Source: Rhizobium sp. FKY42 (GTDB lineage Bacteria; Pseudomonadota; Alphaproteobacteria; Rhizobiales; Rhizobiaceae). Taken from it: a DNA stretch of 64,000 bases. The position numbers and the translations under genes were made by a program. Below, piece after piece: positions 33,399 to 42,658 of the stretch. Position 1 is the first letter of the stretch; each line of letters opens with the position of its first letter. Below the pieces are notes generated by a model. The model was not told the origin of the DNA, did no database searches, and saw only the letters and a program-made list of their open reading frames with translations. The stretch covers positions 179,480 through 243,479 of the forward strand of contig NZ_STGA01000044.1 of assembly GCF_005222835.1 (NCBI RefSeq), written 5' to 3'.

Positions 33399-34193
33399 AT
33401 GACCGCCTCCTCTACACCCGTCGTCACCGCCCGCGATCTTGGCCTGACATTTCAGACCAATGATGGCCCGGTGAACGCACTGACCAATGTCAATCTCGAT
33501 ATCCGCAAGGGCGATTTCGTTTCCTTCATCGGACCATCGGGGTGCGGAAAAACCACCTTTCTGCGCGTAATCGCCGACCTTGAGAAGCACACGAGCGGAT
33601 CGATCGAAATCAATGGAATGACTCCGGAAAATGCCCGCCTTGCCCGAGCCTACGGCTATGTCTTCCAGGCGGCGGCACTTTACCCGTGGCGCACCATCGA
33701 AAAGAACATTGCACTGCCGCTCGAGATCATGGGCTACAGCAGTGCCGAACAAAAGCAGCGGGTGGAACGCACGCTCGATCTCGTCAACCTTTCCGGCTTC
33801 GGCAAGAAATATCCGTGGCAATTGTCCGGCGGCATGCAGCAGCGTGCCTCCATCGCCCGTGCGCTCGCCTTCGATGCCGACCTGCTGCTGATGGATGAAC
33901 CATTCGGCGCGCTGGACGAAATCGTTCGCGACCACCTCAACGAACAGCTGCTGAAGCTCTGGGACCGGACCAACAAGACGATCTGCTTCGTCACCCACTC
34001 AATTCCGGAAGCTGTCTATCTTTCCACCAAGATCGTGGTCATGAGCCCGCGCCCCGGCCGGGTAACGGATGTGATTGAATCGCCGCTGCCACGTGAACGC
34101 CCGCTGGATATTCGCGATACGCCGGAATTTCTCGAAGTCGCCCATCGTGTGCGCGAAGGGCTGAAGGCAGGGCATAGCTATGACGAGCACTGA
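33399..34193 (+). CDS. ABC transporter ATP-binding protein (nitrate/taurine/HMP-type)
   Basis: A 264-residue ATPase of the SsuB/TauB group. Walker A GPSGCGKTT near residue 46, Q-loop FQAAALYPWRT, signature LSGGMQQRASIARA, Walker B LLLMDEPFGALDE and switch His in CFVTHSIPEA are all intact. It powers the importer formed with the two following permeases and the periplasmic binding protein at 35959. It overlaps the first permease gene by 14 bases, so expression is coupled. The position next to dihydropyrimidinase suggests import of a pyrimidine or its reduced product. Confidence 0.9.
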   Translation: MTASSTPVVTARDLGLTFQTNDGPVNALTNVNLDIRKGDFVSFIGPSGCGKTTFLRVIADLEKHTSGSIEINGMTPENARLARAYGYVFQAAALYPWRTIEKNIALPLEIMGYSSAEQKQRVERTLDLVNLSGFGKKYPWQLSGGMQQRASIARALAFDADLLLMDEPFGALDEIVRDHLNEQLLKLWDRTNKTICFVTHSIPEAVYLSTKIVVMSPRPGRVTDVIESPLPRERPLDIRDTPEFLEVAHRVREGLKAGHSYDEH

Positions 34194-35070
34194 GCCCTCT
34201 CTCTTTCGCGATCGCATCCTGCCGGTGCTGACGGTTATCGCCGTCATCCTCGTCATCTGGCATGTGGCCGTGATCTACCTGAATGCACCTTTCGTGCGTG
34301 ATCAGGCGGCGCGTGCGGGCACTACGGTTACGCTGGGCGAAATCATCCCGCAGACCTTCGCCCAGGAGCGGCCTATTCTGCCGGCTCCGCATCAGATCAT
34401 TGCGGAACTGTGGGACACGACCATTGCCAAGCCGATCACCTCCAAGCGAAGCCTGGTCTACCATGCCTGGGTAACGCTATCGGCAACGCTGATGGGATTC
34501 GGCATGGGCACGGTGCTTGGCATTCTGCTGGCGGTTGGCATTGTCCATAACCGGGCGATGGACAAGTCGCTGATGCCCTGGGTTATCGCCTCACAGACAA
34601 TACCGATCCTTGCCATTGCGCCGATGATCATCGTGGTTCTCAACTCCATCGGTATCTCAGGTCTTCTGCCCAAGGCGCTGATTTCCACCTATCTTTCCTT
34701 CTTCCCGATTGTTGTGGGCATGGTGAAGGGCCTGCGCAGCCCTGACGTCCTGCTGCTGGATTTGATGCACACCTATAATGCCAGCCGCACGCAAACCTTC
34801 TGGAAGCTGCGTTGGCCCGCCGCCCTGCCTTATCTGTTCACCTCGCTGAAGGTGGCGATTGCCATCTCGCTGGTCGGCGCAATCGTCGGTGAGCTGCCGA
34901 CCGGCGCGGTCGCCGGACTTGGTGCCCGTCTTCTCTCGGGCTCCTATTACGGCCAGACGATCCAGATCTGGGCTGCCCTCTTCATGGCGGCGGCACTAGC
35001 AGCCATTCTGGTTTCCATCATCGGCCTTGCCCATACGCAGGTGCTGAAGCGCATGGGAGCCAAGCCATGA
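34180..35070 (+). CDS. ABC transporter permease 1
   Basis: A 296-residue inner-membrane permease of the BPD_transp_1 (SsuC-like) family with one N-terminal helix and five to six core helices. The EAA loop is near residues 208-225 (MHTYNASRTQTFWKLRWPAALPYL in outline, with the Gly replaced by Ala-Ser). An extra soluble insert of about 60 residues after the first helix (FVRDQAARAG, LPAPHQIIAELWD) is noticeable. It overlaps the ATPase gene upstream and the second permease downstream (ATGA). The two dissimilar permeases probably form a heterodimer. Confidence 0.88.
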   Translation: MTSTEPSLFRDRILPVLTVIAVILVIWHVAVIYLNAPFVRDQAARAGTTVTLGEIIPQTFAQERPILPAPHQIIAELWDTTIAKPITSKRSLVYHAWVTLSATLMGFGMGTVLGILLAVGIVHNRAMDKSLMPWVIASQTIPILAIAPMIIVVLNSIGISGLLPKALISTYLSFFPIVVGMVKGLRSPDVLLLDLMHTYNASRTQTFWKLRWPAALPYLFTSLKVAIAISLVGAIVGELPTGAVAGLGARLLSGSYYGQTIQIWAALFMAAALAAILVSIIGLAHTQVLKRMGAKP

Positions 35071-35933
35071 ACGAATATATTCTTGCCGCGCTCGCCATCT
35101 GGATCGGCGCCTGGACCCTGAACGAGTGGCTGGTGCGCCAGCGTCCATCCTCGACTGAAGCAAAGCGGGCCATCGGCATCATCGTTCCCGTCATCTTCGG
35201 AGCAACCTTGCTGGCGGTCTGGGAATGTCTGGTGCATGGCTTCCAGATCCCGCCGATCCTTCTTCCGGCCCCCAGCGCCATCTGGGTGAAGCTCATAAAT
35301 TCGGTCCCTGTCCTCTGGGCAGATTTCCAGCAGACGTTCCTCAAATCCGTCATCACCGGCTATATCGCAGGCTGCGGGCTTGGTTTTGCCGTGGCGCTGC
35401 TGATCGATCGTTCGCCGTTCCTGCAAAAGGGCCTGCTGCCCATCGGCAATTTCGTCTCGGCGCTTCCGGTCGTCGGCATCGCGCCGATCATGGTCATGTG
35501 GTTCGGCTTCGACTGGCCCTCCAAGGTGGCGGTGGTCGTCATCATGACCTTCTTCCCCATGCTGGTGAACACGGTCCAGGGTCTTGCCTCCGCCAGCCAT
35601 ATGGAGCGGGATCTGATGCGCACCTATGCGGCAAACTGGGGACAGACGCTGATCAAGCTGCGCCTTCCGGCCGCATGGCCGTTTATTTTCAATGCGCTGA
35701 AAATCAACTCCACGTTGGCCCTCATTGGCGCTATCGTGGCGGAGTTTTTCGGAACGCCCATCGTCGGCATGGGCTTTCGCATCTCCACGGAGGTGGGGCG
35801 CGCAAATATCGATATGGTCTGGGCCGAAATCGCGGTCGCCGCGGTGGCTGGCTCGGTCTTCTACGGTCTGGTGGCACTGGCAGAACGCTGGGTCACCTTC
35901 TGGCATCCGTCCGTCCGTGGGGGACGGGCGTAA
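35067..35933 (+). CDS. ABC transporter permease 2
   Basis: A 288-residue permease of the same BPD_transp_1 family, with an N-terminal helix and about six further membrane helices. The conserved motif region is SASHMERDLMRTYAANWGQT followed by LIKLRLPAAWPFIF. It overlaps the first permease by four bases (ATGA), and the binding-protein gene starts 26 bases after its stop. It should pair with the first permease to make the membrane channel. Confidence 0.88.
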   Translation: MNEYILAALAIWIGAWTLNEWLVRQRPSSTEAKRAIGIIVPVIFGATLLAVWECLVHGFQIPPILLPAPSAIWVKLINSVPVLWADFQQTFLKSVITGYIAGCGLGFAVALLIDRSPFLQKGLLPIGNFVSALPVVGIAPIMVMWFGFDWPSKVAVVVIMTFFPMLVNTVQGLASASHMERDLMRTYAANWGQTLIKLRLPAAWPFIFNALKINSTLALIGAIVAEFFGTPIVGMGFRISTEVGRANIDMVWAEIAVAAVAGSVFYGLVALAERWVTFWHPSVRGGRA

Positions 35934-35958
35934 CAACCAAAAGAAAAAGGGAACTGAC

Positions 35959-36951
35959 ATGACGCTGAAAATTGCATCGCTGCTGCTGGGAGCAGCCGTT
36001 TCGCTCACCGCCCTTCAGGCGCACGCCGCCGACAAGGTAACCCTGCAGCTGAAGTGGGTGACGCAGGCCCAGTTCGCCGGTTACTACGTCGCCAAGGAAA
36101 AGGGCTTCTACAAGGAAGAAGGTCTCGACGTCGATATCAAGCCGGGCGGCCCGGATATTGCTCCGCCGCAGGTTCTGGCCGGTGGCGGCGCTGATGTCAT
36201 CGTCGACTGGATGCCGTCCGCACTCGCAACGCGCGAAAAGGGCGTGCCGCTCGTCAACATTGCCCAGCCTTTCAAGAAATCCGGCATGATGCTGACCTGC
36301 CTGAAGGAAACCGGCATCACCAAGCCAGCCGATTTCAAGGGCAAGACGCTCGGCGTCTGGTTCTTCGGCAACGAATATCCCTTCCTGTCATGGATGAACA
36401 CGCTGAAGATCAAGACCGATGGCTCGGCAGAAGGCGTGAAGGTGCTGAAGCAGGGCTTCAACGTCGATCCTTTGTTGCAGAAGCAGGCTGCCTGCATTTC
36501 CACCATGACCTATAACGAATACTGGCAGGTTATCGACGCGGGCATCAAGCCCGAACAGCTTGTGACCTTCAAGTATGAAGACGAAGGCGTCGCTACGCTG
36601 GAAGACGGTCTTTATGTCCTGGAAGACAAGCTGAAAGACCCGAAATTCAAGGAAAAGATGGTCAAGTTCGTTCGCGCTTCCATGAAGGGCTGGAAATACG
36701 CCGAGAAGAACCCGGATGAAGCAGCCGGTATCGTTCTCGAAAACGACTCCTCCGGCGCACAGACTGAAAAGCACCAGAAGCGCATGATGGGCGAAGTGGC
36801 CAAGCTGACGGCCGGCTCCAACGGCGCTCTGGACGAAGCCGACTACAAGCGTACCGTAAAGACGCTGCTGGGTGGCGGTTCTGACCCGGTCATCACCAAG
36901 GAGCCGACGGGCGCCTATACGCTCGACATCACCAAGGCGGCCCTGAAGTAA
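35959..36951 (+). CDS. NMT1/THI5-like periplasmic substrate-binding protein
   Basis: A 330-residue periplasmic protein. The signal peptide ends near residue 23 (LQAHA-ADK). The mature part begins VTLQLKWVTQAQFAGYYVAKEKGFY, the NMT1/THI5 signature for binding proteins of hydroxymethylpyrimidine-, riboflavin- and taurine-like ligands. AAGGGA precedes ATG 35959. A pyrimidine-like ligand fits both family and locus, but it is an inference. As the last and probably most highly expressed gene it is followed by a strong hairpin. Confidence 0.9.
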   Translation: MTLKIASLLLGAAVSLTALQAHAADKVTLQLKWVTQAQFAGYYVAKEKGFYKEEGLDVDIKPGGPDIAPPQVLAGGGADVIVDWMPSALATREKGVPLVNIAQPFKKSGMMLTCLKETGITKPADFKGKTLGVWFFGNEYPFLSWMNTLKIKTDGSAEGVKVLKQGFNVDPLLQKQAACISTMTYNEYWQVIDAGIKPEQLVTFKYEDEGVATLEDGLYVLEDKLKDPKFKEKMVKFVRASMKGWKYAEKNPDEAAGIVLENDSSGAQTEKHQKRMMGEVAKLTAGSNGALDEADYKRTVKTLLGGGSDPVITKEPTGAYTLDITKAALK

Positions 36952-37262
36952 ACACACATTGAAACAGGCGTGACGCGCGGTGGAAACACCGCGCGTCCGC
37001 TGAATCATCAATTTTCCCGATCTATTGCATTTACTACGGCTGATTGATCCTTTCCTTGTCTATGGATAAAGTCACTTACGTTTTGTTATGGGGTGACCTT
37101 GCGCCGCATTGTTTGCGTAACCACCTGAGAGCAAGTGCCGGCAGGTGTGGGGGGAAACCAGGCGGGCGCGAAGGGGTGCGGTGAAGGCAGATCAGTCACG
37201 AACGTGGCATGTCCGGCCTTATCAATTTGCATGCAGCATGTTTTAGAAATGGGTCGGACGGG
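36952..37262 (+). other. Gap with a strong hairpin between ABC importer and RND genes
   Basis: At 36972-36997 there is a perfect 11-bp stem GACGCGCGGTG / CACCGCGCGTC closed by a GAAA tetraloop. The nearest T run (AATTTT) is about 14 bases beyond, so it may be a terminator or a 3' end stabiliser of the binding-protein mRNA. The remaining 260 bases hold the presumed RND promoter and no gene. Confidence 0.6.
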
Positions 37263-38471
37263 ATGATGAATTCTCGCAAAATATCGGGTGCACTCTTTAT
37301 CGCTGCCTTGGCATCGACGGCATTGATTTCGCCGCTTGCCGCGCAGGAGCAAAAGCCCGCACAGGCCACAACACAGGCAGACAAATCCAACCTGCCTGCC
37401 ATTGTCGTGACGACGGTCTCAGAACGAGACCTGAGGGACAGCGTGGTCGCCAGCGGAACCATCCGCGCCGTAGAAGAAGTCTACGTCCAGCCTCTGGTCG
37501 ATGGGTTGTCCATCAAGTCCTTGAAGGTTGATGTCGGTGACAAGGTGAATGCCGGCCAGGTTGTGGCAGAGCTGAACAGTGACAGTTTGTTGCTGCAGAA
37601 GAGCCAGCTTCAGGCAAACAAGGCGAAGGCAGAAGCGGGCCTTGCGCAATATCGTGCGCAGGTTATCGAGGCTCAGGCCAATGCCGATGATGCCATCCGC
37701 CAGCGTGACCGCACGCAGAACCTCAGCCGCAGCGGAACTGCCTCCACTGCACAGGTCGAACAGACGGCTGCAGCCGCAGAAGCGGCTATCGCGCGCCTGA
37801 ACGCGGCCAAGCAGTCCATAAGCGTCGGTGAGGCTGATATCAAGGTGGTGCAGGCGCAGATCGACGATATCAATCTCAAGCTGGAACGCACGGATGTGAA
37901 GGCACCGGTTGCGGGCATCATCTCCAAAAAGGATGCAAAGGTCGGGGCCATTGCCTCGGGCAGCGGCACGCCGCTGTTCACCATGATCCGTGATGGCGAT
38001 GTCGAACTGGTAGCTGATGTGCCGGAGAGCGAAATAGGTCGGCTGAAGGCAGGTATGACGGCGAAGGTTACAGTGGCTGGGACGACCCAGGCGCTTGACG
38101 GAAAAATCCGCCTCATTTCCCCCGTGGTCGATCAGACAACCCGCCTGGGCGCTGTCCACATTATTGTGAATGACGAGAGTGCCGCCAAGGTAGGCATGTA
38201 TGCGAATGCCGAAATCACCATCAAAGAGACCCGTGGCCTGGCACTTCCGCAGTCCGCCGTCACAACGGATCGCAAGGGTTCCTTTGCCCGTCTCGTGCAA
38301 GGCAATGTCGTCAAGCAGGTCAAACTCGATATCGGCATTCAGGAGGCTGGCTTCGTTCAGATCCTCGGCGGCCTGAAGGTCGGTGACCAGGTGGTGGCCA
38401 AGGCGGGCGCTTTCGTCCGTGATGGCGACCATATCAAGCCCATCACCTCTGCCAACGCCGCATCGAATTGA
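37263..38471 (+). CDS. RND efflux periplasmic adaptor (membrane fusion protein)
   Basis: A 402-residue adaptor of the HlyD/AcrA family. A signal peptide (about residues 1-28, ending PLAAQ) precedes a barrel-sandwich lipoyl half (VQPLVDGLSIKSLKVDVGDKV), a long alpha-hairpin coiled coil (about residues 100-200) and the second lipoyl half (LERTDVKAPVAGIISKKDAKVG), with beta-barrel and membrane-proximal parts at the C-terminus. The first of two adjacent ATGs at 37263 is used. The pump gene follows by 14 bases. No outer-membrane channel gene is present, so a TolC elsewhere is needed. Confidence 0.9.
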   Translation: MMNSRKISGALFIAALASTALISPLAAQEQKPAQATTQADKSNLPAIVVTTVSERDLRDSVVASGTIRAVEEVYVQPLVDGLSIKSLKVDVGDKVNAGQVVAELNSDSLLLQKSQLQANKAKAEAGLAQYRAQVIEAQANADDAIRQRDRTQNLSRSGTASTAQVEQTAAAAEAAIARLNAAKQSISVGEADIKVVQAQIDDINLKLERTDVKAPVAGIISKKDAKVGAIASGSGTPLFTMIRDGDVELVADVPESEIGRLKAGMTAKVTVAGTTQALDGKIRLISPVVDQTTRLGAVHIIVNDESAAKVGMYANAEITIKETRGLALPQSAVTTDRKGSFARLVQGNVVKQVKLDIGIQEAGFVQILGGLKVGDQVVAKAGAFVRDGDHIKPITSANAASN

Positions 38472-38485
38472 CAGGAGCCCACGGA

Positions 38486-41400
38486 ATGAATTTCTCTGCC
38501 TGGTCGATCCGAAATCCGATCGCGCCGCTTCTGGCTTTCGCGCTGCTGCTCTTCATGGGCATCCAGTCCTTTTACAAGCTACCGATCACCCGGTTCCCGA
38601 ACATCGACGTCCCCGTCGTATCGATTTCCGTCACGCAAAGCGGCGCTTCGCCGAGTGAACTGGAAATGCAGGTTACCAAGGAGATCGAAGACGCCGTTGC
38701 TTCCATCAGTGGCGTCGATGAAATCACCTCCACCGTCACGGATGGCTTGTCCACCACGGCGGTGCTTTTCCGTATTGAGAAGAACACATCTGAAGCCGTC
38801 CAGGATACCAAGGATGCGATCGACCGCATCCGCTCCAATCTTCCCGCCTCCGCTGAAGAACCAATTGTTTCGAAGGTCGAGGTTGAAGGTCAGGCTATTC
38901 AGACCTTCTCCGTCACCTCACCGAATATGACGCTGGAAGAGCTCTCCTGGTTTGTCGATGACACGGTCAAGCGGGCCCTTCAGGGTCAACCGGGCATTGG
39001 CCGTATTGACCGTTACGGCGGCGCGGACCGTGAGGTGCGCATTGCACTTGAACCGGCCAAGCTTGACTCCTACGGCATCACCGCAACGGAAGTGAACAGC
39101 CAGCTTCGCAGCGTCAACGTGGACCTGGGCTCCGGTCGCGGCCAGGTGGGCGGAAGCGAGCAGGCCATCCGCACGCTGGGGGATGCCCGCAAGGTATCGG
39201 ATCTCGCCGACACGACGATCGCCCTCTCCAACGGGCGTTTCGTGAAGCTTTCCGATCTCGCAACGATCACCGACACCTACGAGGAGCAGAAATCCTTCGT
39301 GCGCTTCAATGGTGAGCCGAGCGTCACCTTTGCAGTGTTCCGTTCCAAGGGCTCCAGCGAAGTGACCGTTTCGCGCACGGTTGCCGAGCAACTGGATGCC
39401 ATCCGCAAGGCGCATCCCGATGTCTCCATCAAAATGGTGGATGACAGCGTCTATTTCACCTACGGCAACTACGAGTCGGCAATCCATACCCTGATCGAGG
39501 GAGCGATCCTTGCCGTTATCGTGGTCATGCTCTTCCTGCGCAACTGGCGCGCAACGCTGATTTCTGCCGTCGCATTGCCCCTGTCCGCCATCCCCACCTT
39601 CTGGGTGATGGATATGATGGGCTTTTCGCTGAACCTCGTCTCGTTCCTGGCTCTGACCCTGGCGACGGGTATTCTCGTCGACGATGCGATCGTGGAGGTC
39701 GAGAATATTGCCCGCCACATCAAGATGGGCAAGACACCCTACCGCGCAGCGCTCGAAGCGGCAGATGAAATCGGCCTTGCGGTTATCGCAACGAGCTTCA
39801 CCATCATTGCCGTATTCGTGCCGGTGTCCTTCATGCCGGGCATCCCCGGCCAGTACTTCATCCAGTTCGGCCTTACCGTTGCTTTCTCGGTGTTTTTCTC
39901 GCTGCTTGTGGCGCGTCTCATCACTCCGCTGATGGCCGCCTACCTGATGCGTGCGGAAGACGCGATGGACGACCATCATGACAATGATGGCCGCCTCATG
40001 AAGGCCTATACCAGACTGGTAACCGGCACGACAAAGCGCTGGTACATGCGCTATGCGACACTGGCGGGTGCGATCGCCTTCCTGGTTGGTTCCATCATGC
40101 TGTTGATGCAGGTGCCCGGTAGTTTCCTCCCACCGGAAGATCGCTCGCGCATCACGCTCTCGCTCGAATTGCCGCCAAATGCGTCTTTGGAAGACACGGC
40201 GGAAACCACCACCAAAATCTATCAGGCCATCAAACCTCTGGAAGGCGTGGAAAGCGTCTTCGTTCTGGGCGGCGCTTCGCCGAAGGGCGATCTGGAACTG
40301 CGCCGCGCCACGGTCAACGTCATCCTGGGCAAGATCGATCATTCGCTGCTCAAGACGCTGGTCAACAAGGGTCTCGGCAATCTTCCGCTGATCGGCCAAT
40401 ATGTTCCGAAGATAAAGGATAATGGCCGTACCAAGCCACAGTGGGAAATTGAAAAGGAACTGTTTGCGAAGCTGCGCTCCATTCCGGATGTTCGTATTAC
40501 CAAACTGAACGACCGCGGCGAGCGAGAGCTGTCGTTTAACTTCCTCGCCAGCAATGGTGACGAGCTGGACGAGGCCGTTGCAAAGCTCGAGAGCAATCTT
40601 CGCGCGTCGCCAATTCTGGCCAATGTGTCTTCGGAAGGTGCCCTGCCCCGTCCTGAGTTGCAGATTCGTCCCCGCAAGGATGAAGCGGCCCGCCTAGGCA
40701 TTACTCCGCAACAGATCTCTGAAAGCGTTCGCGTCGCCACGATTGGCGATGTGGATGCCGCACTGGCAAAGATTTCGCTGGATGATCGTTTGATACCGAT
40801 CCGCGTTCAGGCATCGCTCGATGTCCGACGTGACCTCCAGGCCATTCGCAACCTGAAGATCAAGACGGCAAGCGGCACGACCGTTCCGCTCTCGACCGTT
40901 GCGGATGTGGATTATTCGGAAGGCCCAAGCTCGATCAAGCGCAACAACCGCAGCCGCGTTGTATCCATCGGAACGGATATCCCGCAGGGTACGGCGCTTG
41001 ATACGGCAAAGGCGGAGTTCCGTAGCATCGTTGAGCAGACGCAGCTGCCACCAAGCGTTCGGCTGGCGGAAAGCGGTGATGCCAAAATCCAGTCGGAAAT
41101 GGTGCAGGGCTTTGCCAACGCCATGCTTCTCGGCCTGTTACTGGTGCTCGTCGTGCTGATCCTGCTGTTCAAGGATGTCATTCAGCCGTTTACCATCCTC
41201 TTCTCGCTGCCACTGGCGATCGGAGGCGTGGCGGTCGGCCTGATCGTGACGAACAACTCCCTGTCCATGCCCGTTCTCATCGGTATCCTGATGCTGATGG
41301 GTATCGTCACCAAGAACGCCATCCTGCTGGTCGATTTCGCAATCGAGATGCGCCGTCACGGTATGGAACGCATCCACGCCATGGTGGAAGCGGGTCGCAA

Positions 41401-41821
41401 GCGTGCCCGTCCCATCATCATGACCTCCATCGCCATGTCAGCAGGCATGCTGCCTTCTGCACTGGGCGTGGGTGAAGGCGGTTCCTTCCGCGCGCCCATG
41501 GCGATTGCGGTGATTGGCGGTATCATTGTCTCCACGGTTCTCAGCCTTGTGGTCGTGCCTGCCTTCTTCCTCATCATGGACGACCTCTCTCTGCTGCTTG
41601 GCCGCATCTTCGGTCGCTTCGTCGGCAAGAAGGAGCAGGAAGATCCAATCCTGAGCGAGGAAGAACTCAGCAAGGCCACGCTGGAAACGCAGGCCAAACT
41701 TGCAGAACTGCAGGCCAAGCTGGATACCATCCAGCCGGCGCCACGGCAGAACAACGAAAAGGCGCATGACGCACCTGCCGGCAATAATGTGCTGAGGCTG
41801 CCGCCACTGGCTGCAGAATAG
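38486..41821 (+). CDS. RND multidrug efflux permease, HAE1 family
   Basis: An 1111-residue inner-membrane proton antiporter. It starts MNFSAWSIRNPIAPLL at ATG 38486 with AGGAG nine bases upstream. There are twelve membrane helices and two large periplasmic loops. The helix 4 proton-relay Asp pair is present (LATGILVDDAIVEVENI) and the second half has GIVTKNAILLVDFAIE. The C-terminal tail of about 70 residues is charged and coiled. It exports hydrophobic compounds together with the adaptor; substrates are not predictable. A hairpin terminator follows. Confidence 0.92.
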   Translation: MNFSAWSIRNPIAPLLAFALLLFMGIQSFYKLPITRFPNIDVPVVSISVTQSGASPSELEMQVTKEIEDAVASISGVDEITSTVTDGLSTTAVLFRIEKNTSEAVQDTKDAIDRIRSNLPASAEEPIVSKVEVEGQAIQTFSVTSPNMTLEELSWFVDDTVKRALQGQPGIGRIDRYGGADREVRIALEPAKLDSYGITATEVNSQLRSVNVDLGSGRGQVGGSEQAIRTLGDARKVSDLADTTIALSNGRFVKLSDLATITDTYEEQKSFVRFNGEPSVTFAVFRSKGSSEVTVSRTVAEQLDAIRKAHPDVSIKMVDDSVYFTYGNYESAIHTLIEGAILAVIVVMLFLRNWRATLISAVALPLSAIPTFWVMDMMGFSLNLVSFLALTLATGILVDDAIVEVENIARHIKMGKTPYRAALEAADEIGLAVIATSFTIIAVFVPVSFMPGIPGQYFIQFGLTVAFSVFFSLLVARLITPLMAAYLMRAEDAMDDHHDNDGRLMKAYTRLVTGTTKRWYMRYATLAGAIAFLVGSIMLLMQVPGSFLPPEDRSRITLSLELPPNASLEDTAETTTKIYQAIKPLEGVESVFVLGGASPKGDLELRRATVNVILGKIDHSLLKTLVNKGLGNLPLIGQYVPKIKDNGRTKPQWEIEKELFAKLRSIPDVRITKLNDRGERELSFNFLASNGDELDEAVAKLESNLRASPILANVSSEGALPRPELQIRPRKDEAARLGITPQQISESVRVATIGDVDAALAKISLDDRLIPIRVQASLDVRRDLQAIRNLKIKTASGTTVPLSTVADVDYSEGPSSIKRNNRSRVVSIGTDIPQGTALDTAKAEFRSIVEQTQLPPSVRLAESGDAKIQSEMVQGFANAMLLGLLLVLVVLILLFKDVIQPFTILFSLPLAIGGVAVGLIVTNNSLSMPVLIGILMLMGIVTKNAILLVDFAIEMRRHGMERIHAMVEAGRKRARPIIMTSIAMSAGMLPSALGVGEGGSFRAPMAIAVIGGIIVSTVLSLVVVPAFFLIMDDLSLLLGRIFGRFVGKKEQEDPILSEEELSKATLETQAKLAELQAKLDTIQPAPRQNNEKAHDAPAGNNVLRLPPLAAE

Positions 41822-41844
41822 GCTGAAGCCCATCCCTATCCACG

Positions 41845-41882
41845 GAGGCCCGATTGACATCGATCAATTCGGGCCTCGTTTC
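41845..41882 (+). terminator. Terminator after the RND operon
   Basis: A long stem GAGGCCCGA-TTGA / TCAA-TTCGGGCCTC (41845-41877), with one bulge, is followed by GTTTCGTTG. Confidence 0.65.
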
Positions 41883-41942
41883 GTTGTGCTACTAACAAAC
41901 CATTCAACGCACGGAATCCAAAGGTTGATGGGGAACGCAAAG

Positions 41943-42629
41943 ATGCTGGACAAGAGCAACAAGGCCACAACACGGGAACGAGGCCTACTGGCAAAAACCG
42001 CTTTTATGCGGTCTCTCTCTCCAAATGCGCTGGCAACCCTTCTGGACAGTGCGCAGATCATGTCGCTCGCCGCCCGTGCCTCGATTTTCCGCGAGGGTGA
42101 GAATGCACAGGCATTCTACTGCCTGCTGACGGGTTATGTGCGGCTGTACCGCATGGGCAAGGATGGCAGACAGGCAGACTTCCGCATCTGTGGTCCCGGA
42201 GACGTGTTTGCAGAATGCCTTATCCCGCAGGATGCCCGCTATCCCTATAGCGCACAGGCAGCGGAAAATATTTGTCTGGCAAAACTGGATTGTCGGGAAG
42301 TGCGCCTGCTGGCGGAGCGTGACGCGACGGTTGCGAACGCGCTGATTGCCACGCTCTCCGAACATCTTAGGGCAACGACAGAGGTTCTGGTCAATGATCG
42401 GCTGCACACCGCGCCCCAGCGCGTGGCCGATTATCTGCTGGAACGTTGTCCCGTCGATGCAGGCTCGGCTTCCATCCGCCTGCCCTTCCAGAAGAACCTT
42501 CTGGCGGGAATGCTGGGTCTTGCCCCTGAAGCGTTGTCTCGCGCCTTCTCGGCTCTGCGACGCGCCGGCGTCAGCGTCCGTGGTCGTGTCATCCAGATCA
42601 GCGATGTAAAGGCACTACGGGAGATCTGA
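41943..42629 (+). CDS. Crp/Fnr-family transcriptional regulator
   Basis: A 228-residue regulator with an N-terminal cyclic-nucleotide-binding fold (FREGENAQAFYCLLTGYVRLYR, residues 55-80) and a C-terminal winged helix (LPFQKNLLAGMLGLAPEALSRAFSALRRAGV). It lacks the N-terminal cysteine cluster of FNR, so oxygen sensing through iron-sulfur is unlikely; it resembles the Dnr/NnrR-like branch. GGGGA eight bases before ATG 41943 supports this start, and other in-frame ATGs exist at 41886 and 41928. Target genes are unknown. Confidence 0.8.
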   Translation: MLDKSNKATTRERGLLAKTAFMRSLSPNALATLLDSAQIMSLAARASIFREGENAQAFYCLLTGYVRLYRMGKDGRQADFRICGPGDVFAECLIPQDARYPYSAQAAENICLAKLDCREVRLLAERDATVANALIATLSEHLRATTEVLVNDRLHTAPQRVADYLLERCPVDAGSASIRLPFQKNLLAGMLGLAPEALSRAFSALRRAGVSVRGRVIQISDVKALREI

Positions 42630-42658
42630 TCAGTTCGAATTTACTCGGTCGATGGCGG

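Noticed and set aside
38918..40399. Minus-strand open frame of about 490 codons
   Set aside because: Shadow of the RND pump gene, rich in His, Gln and Arg with no domain.
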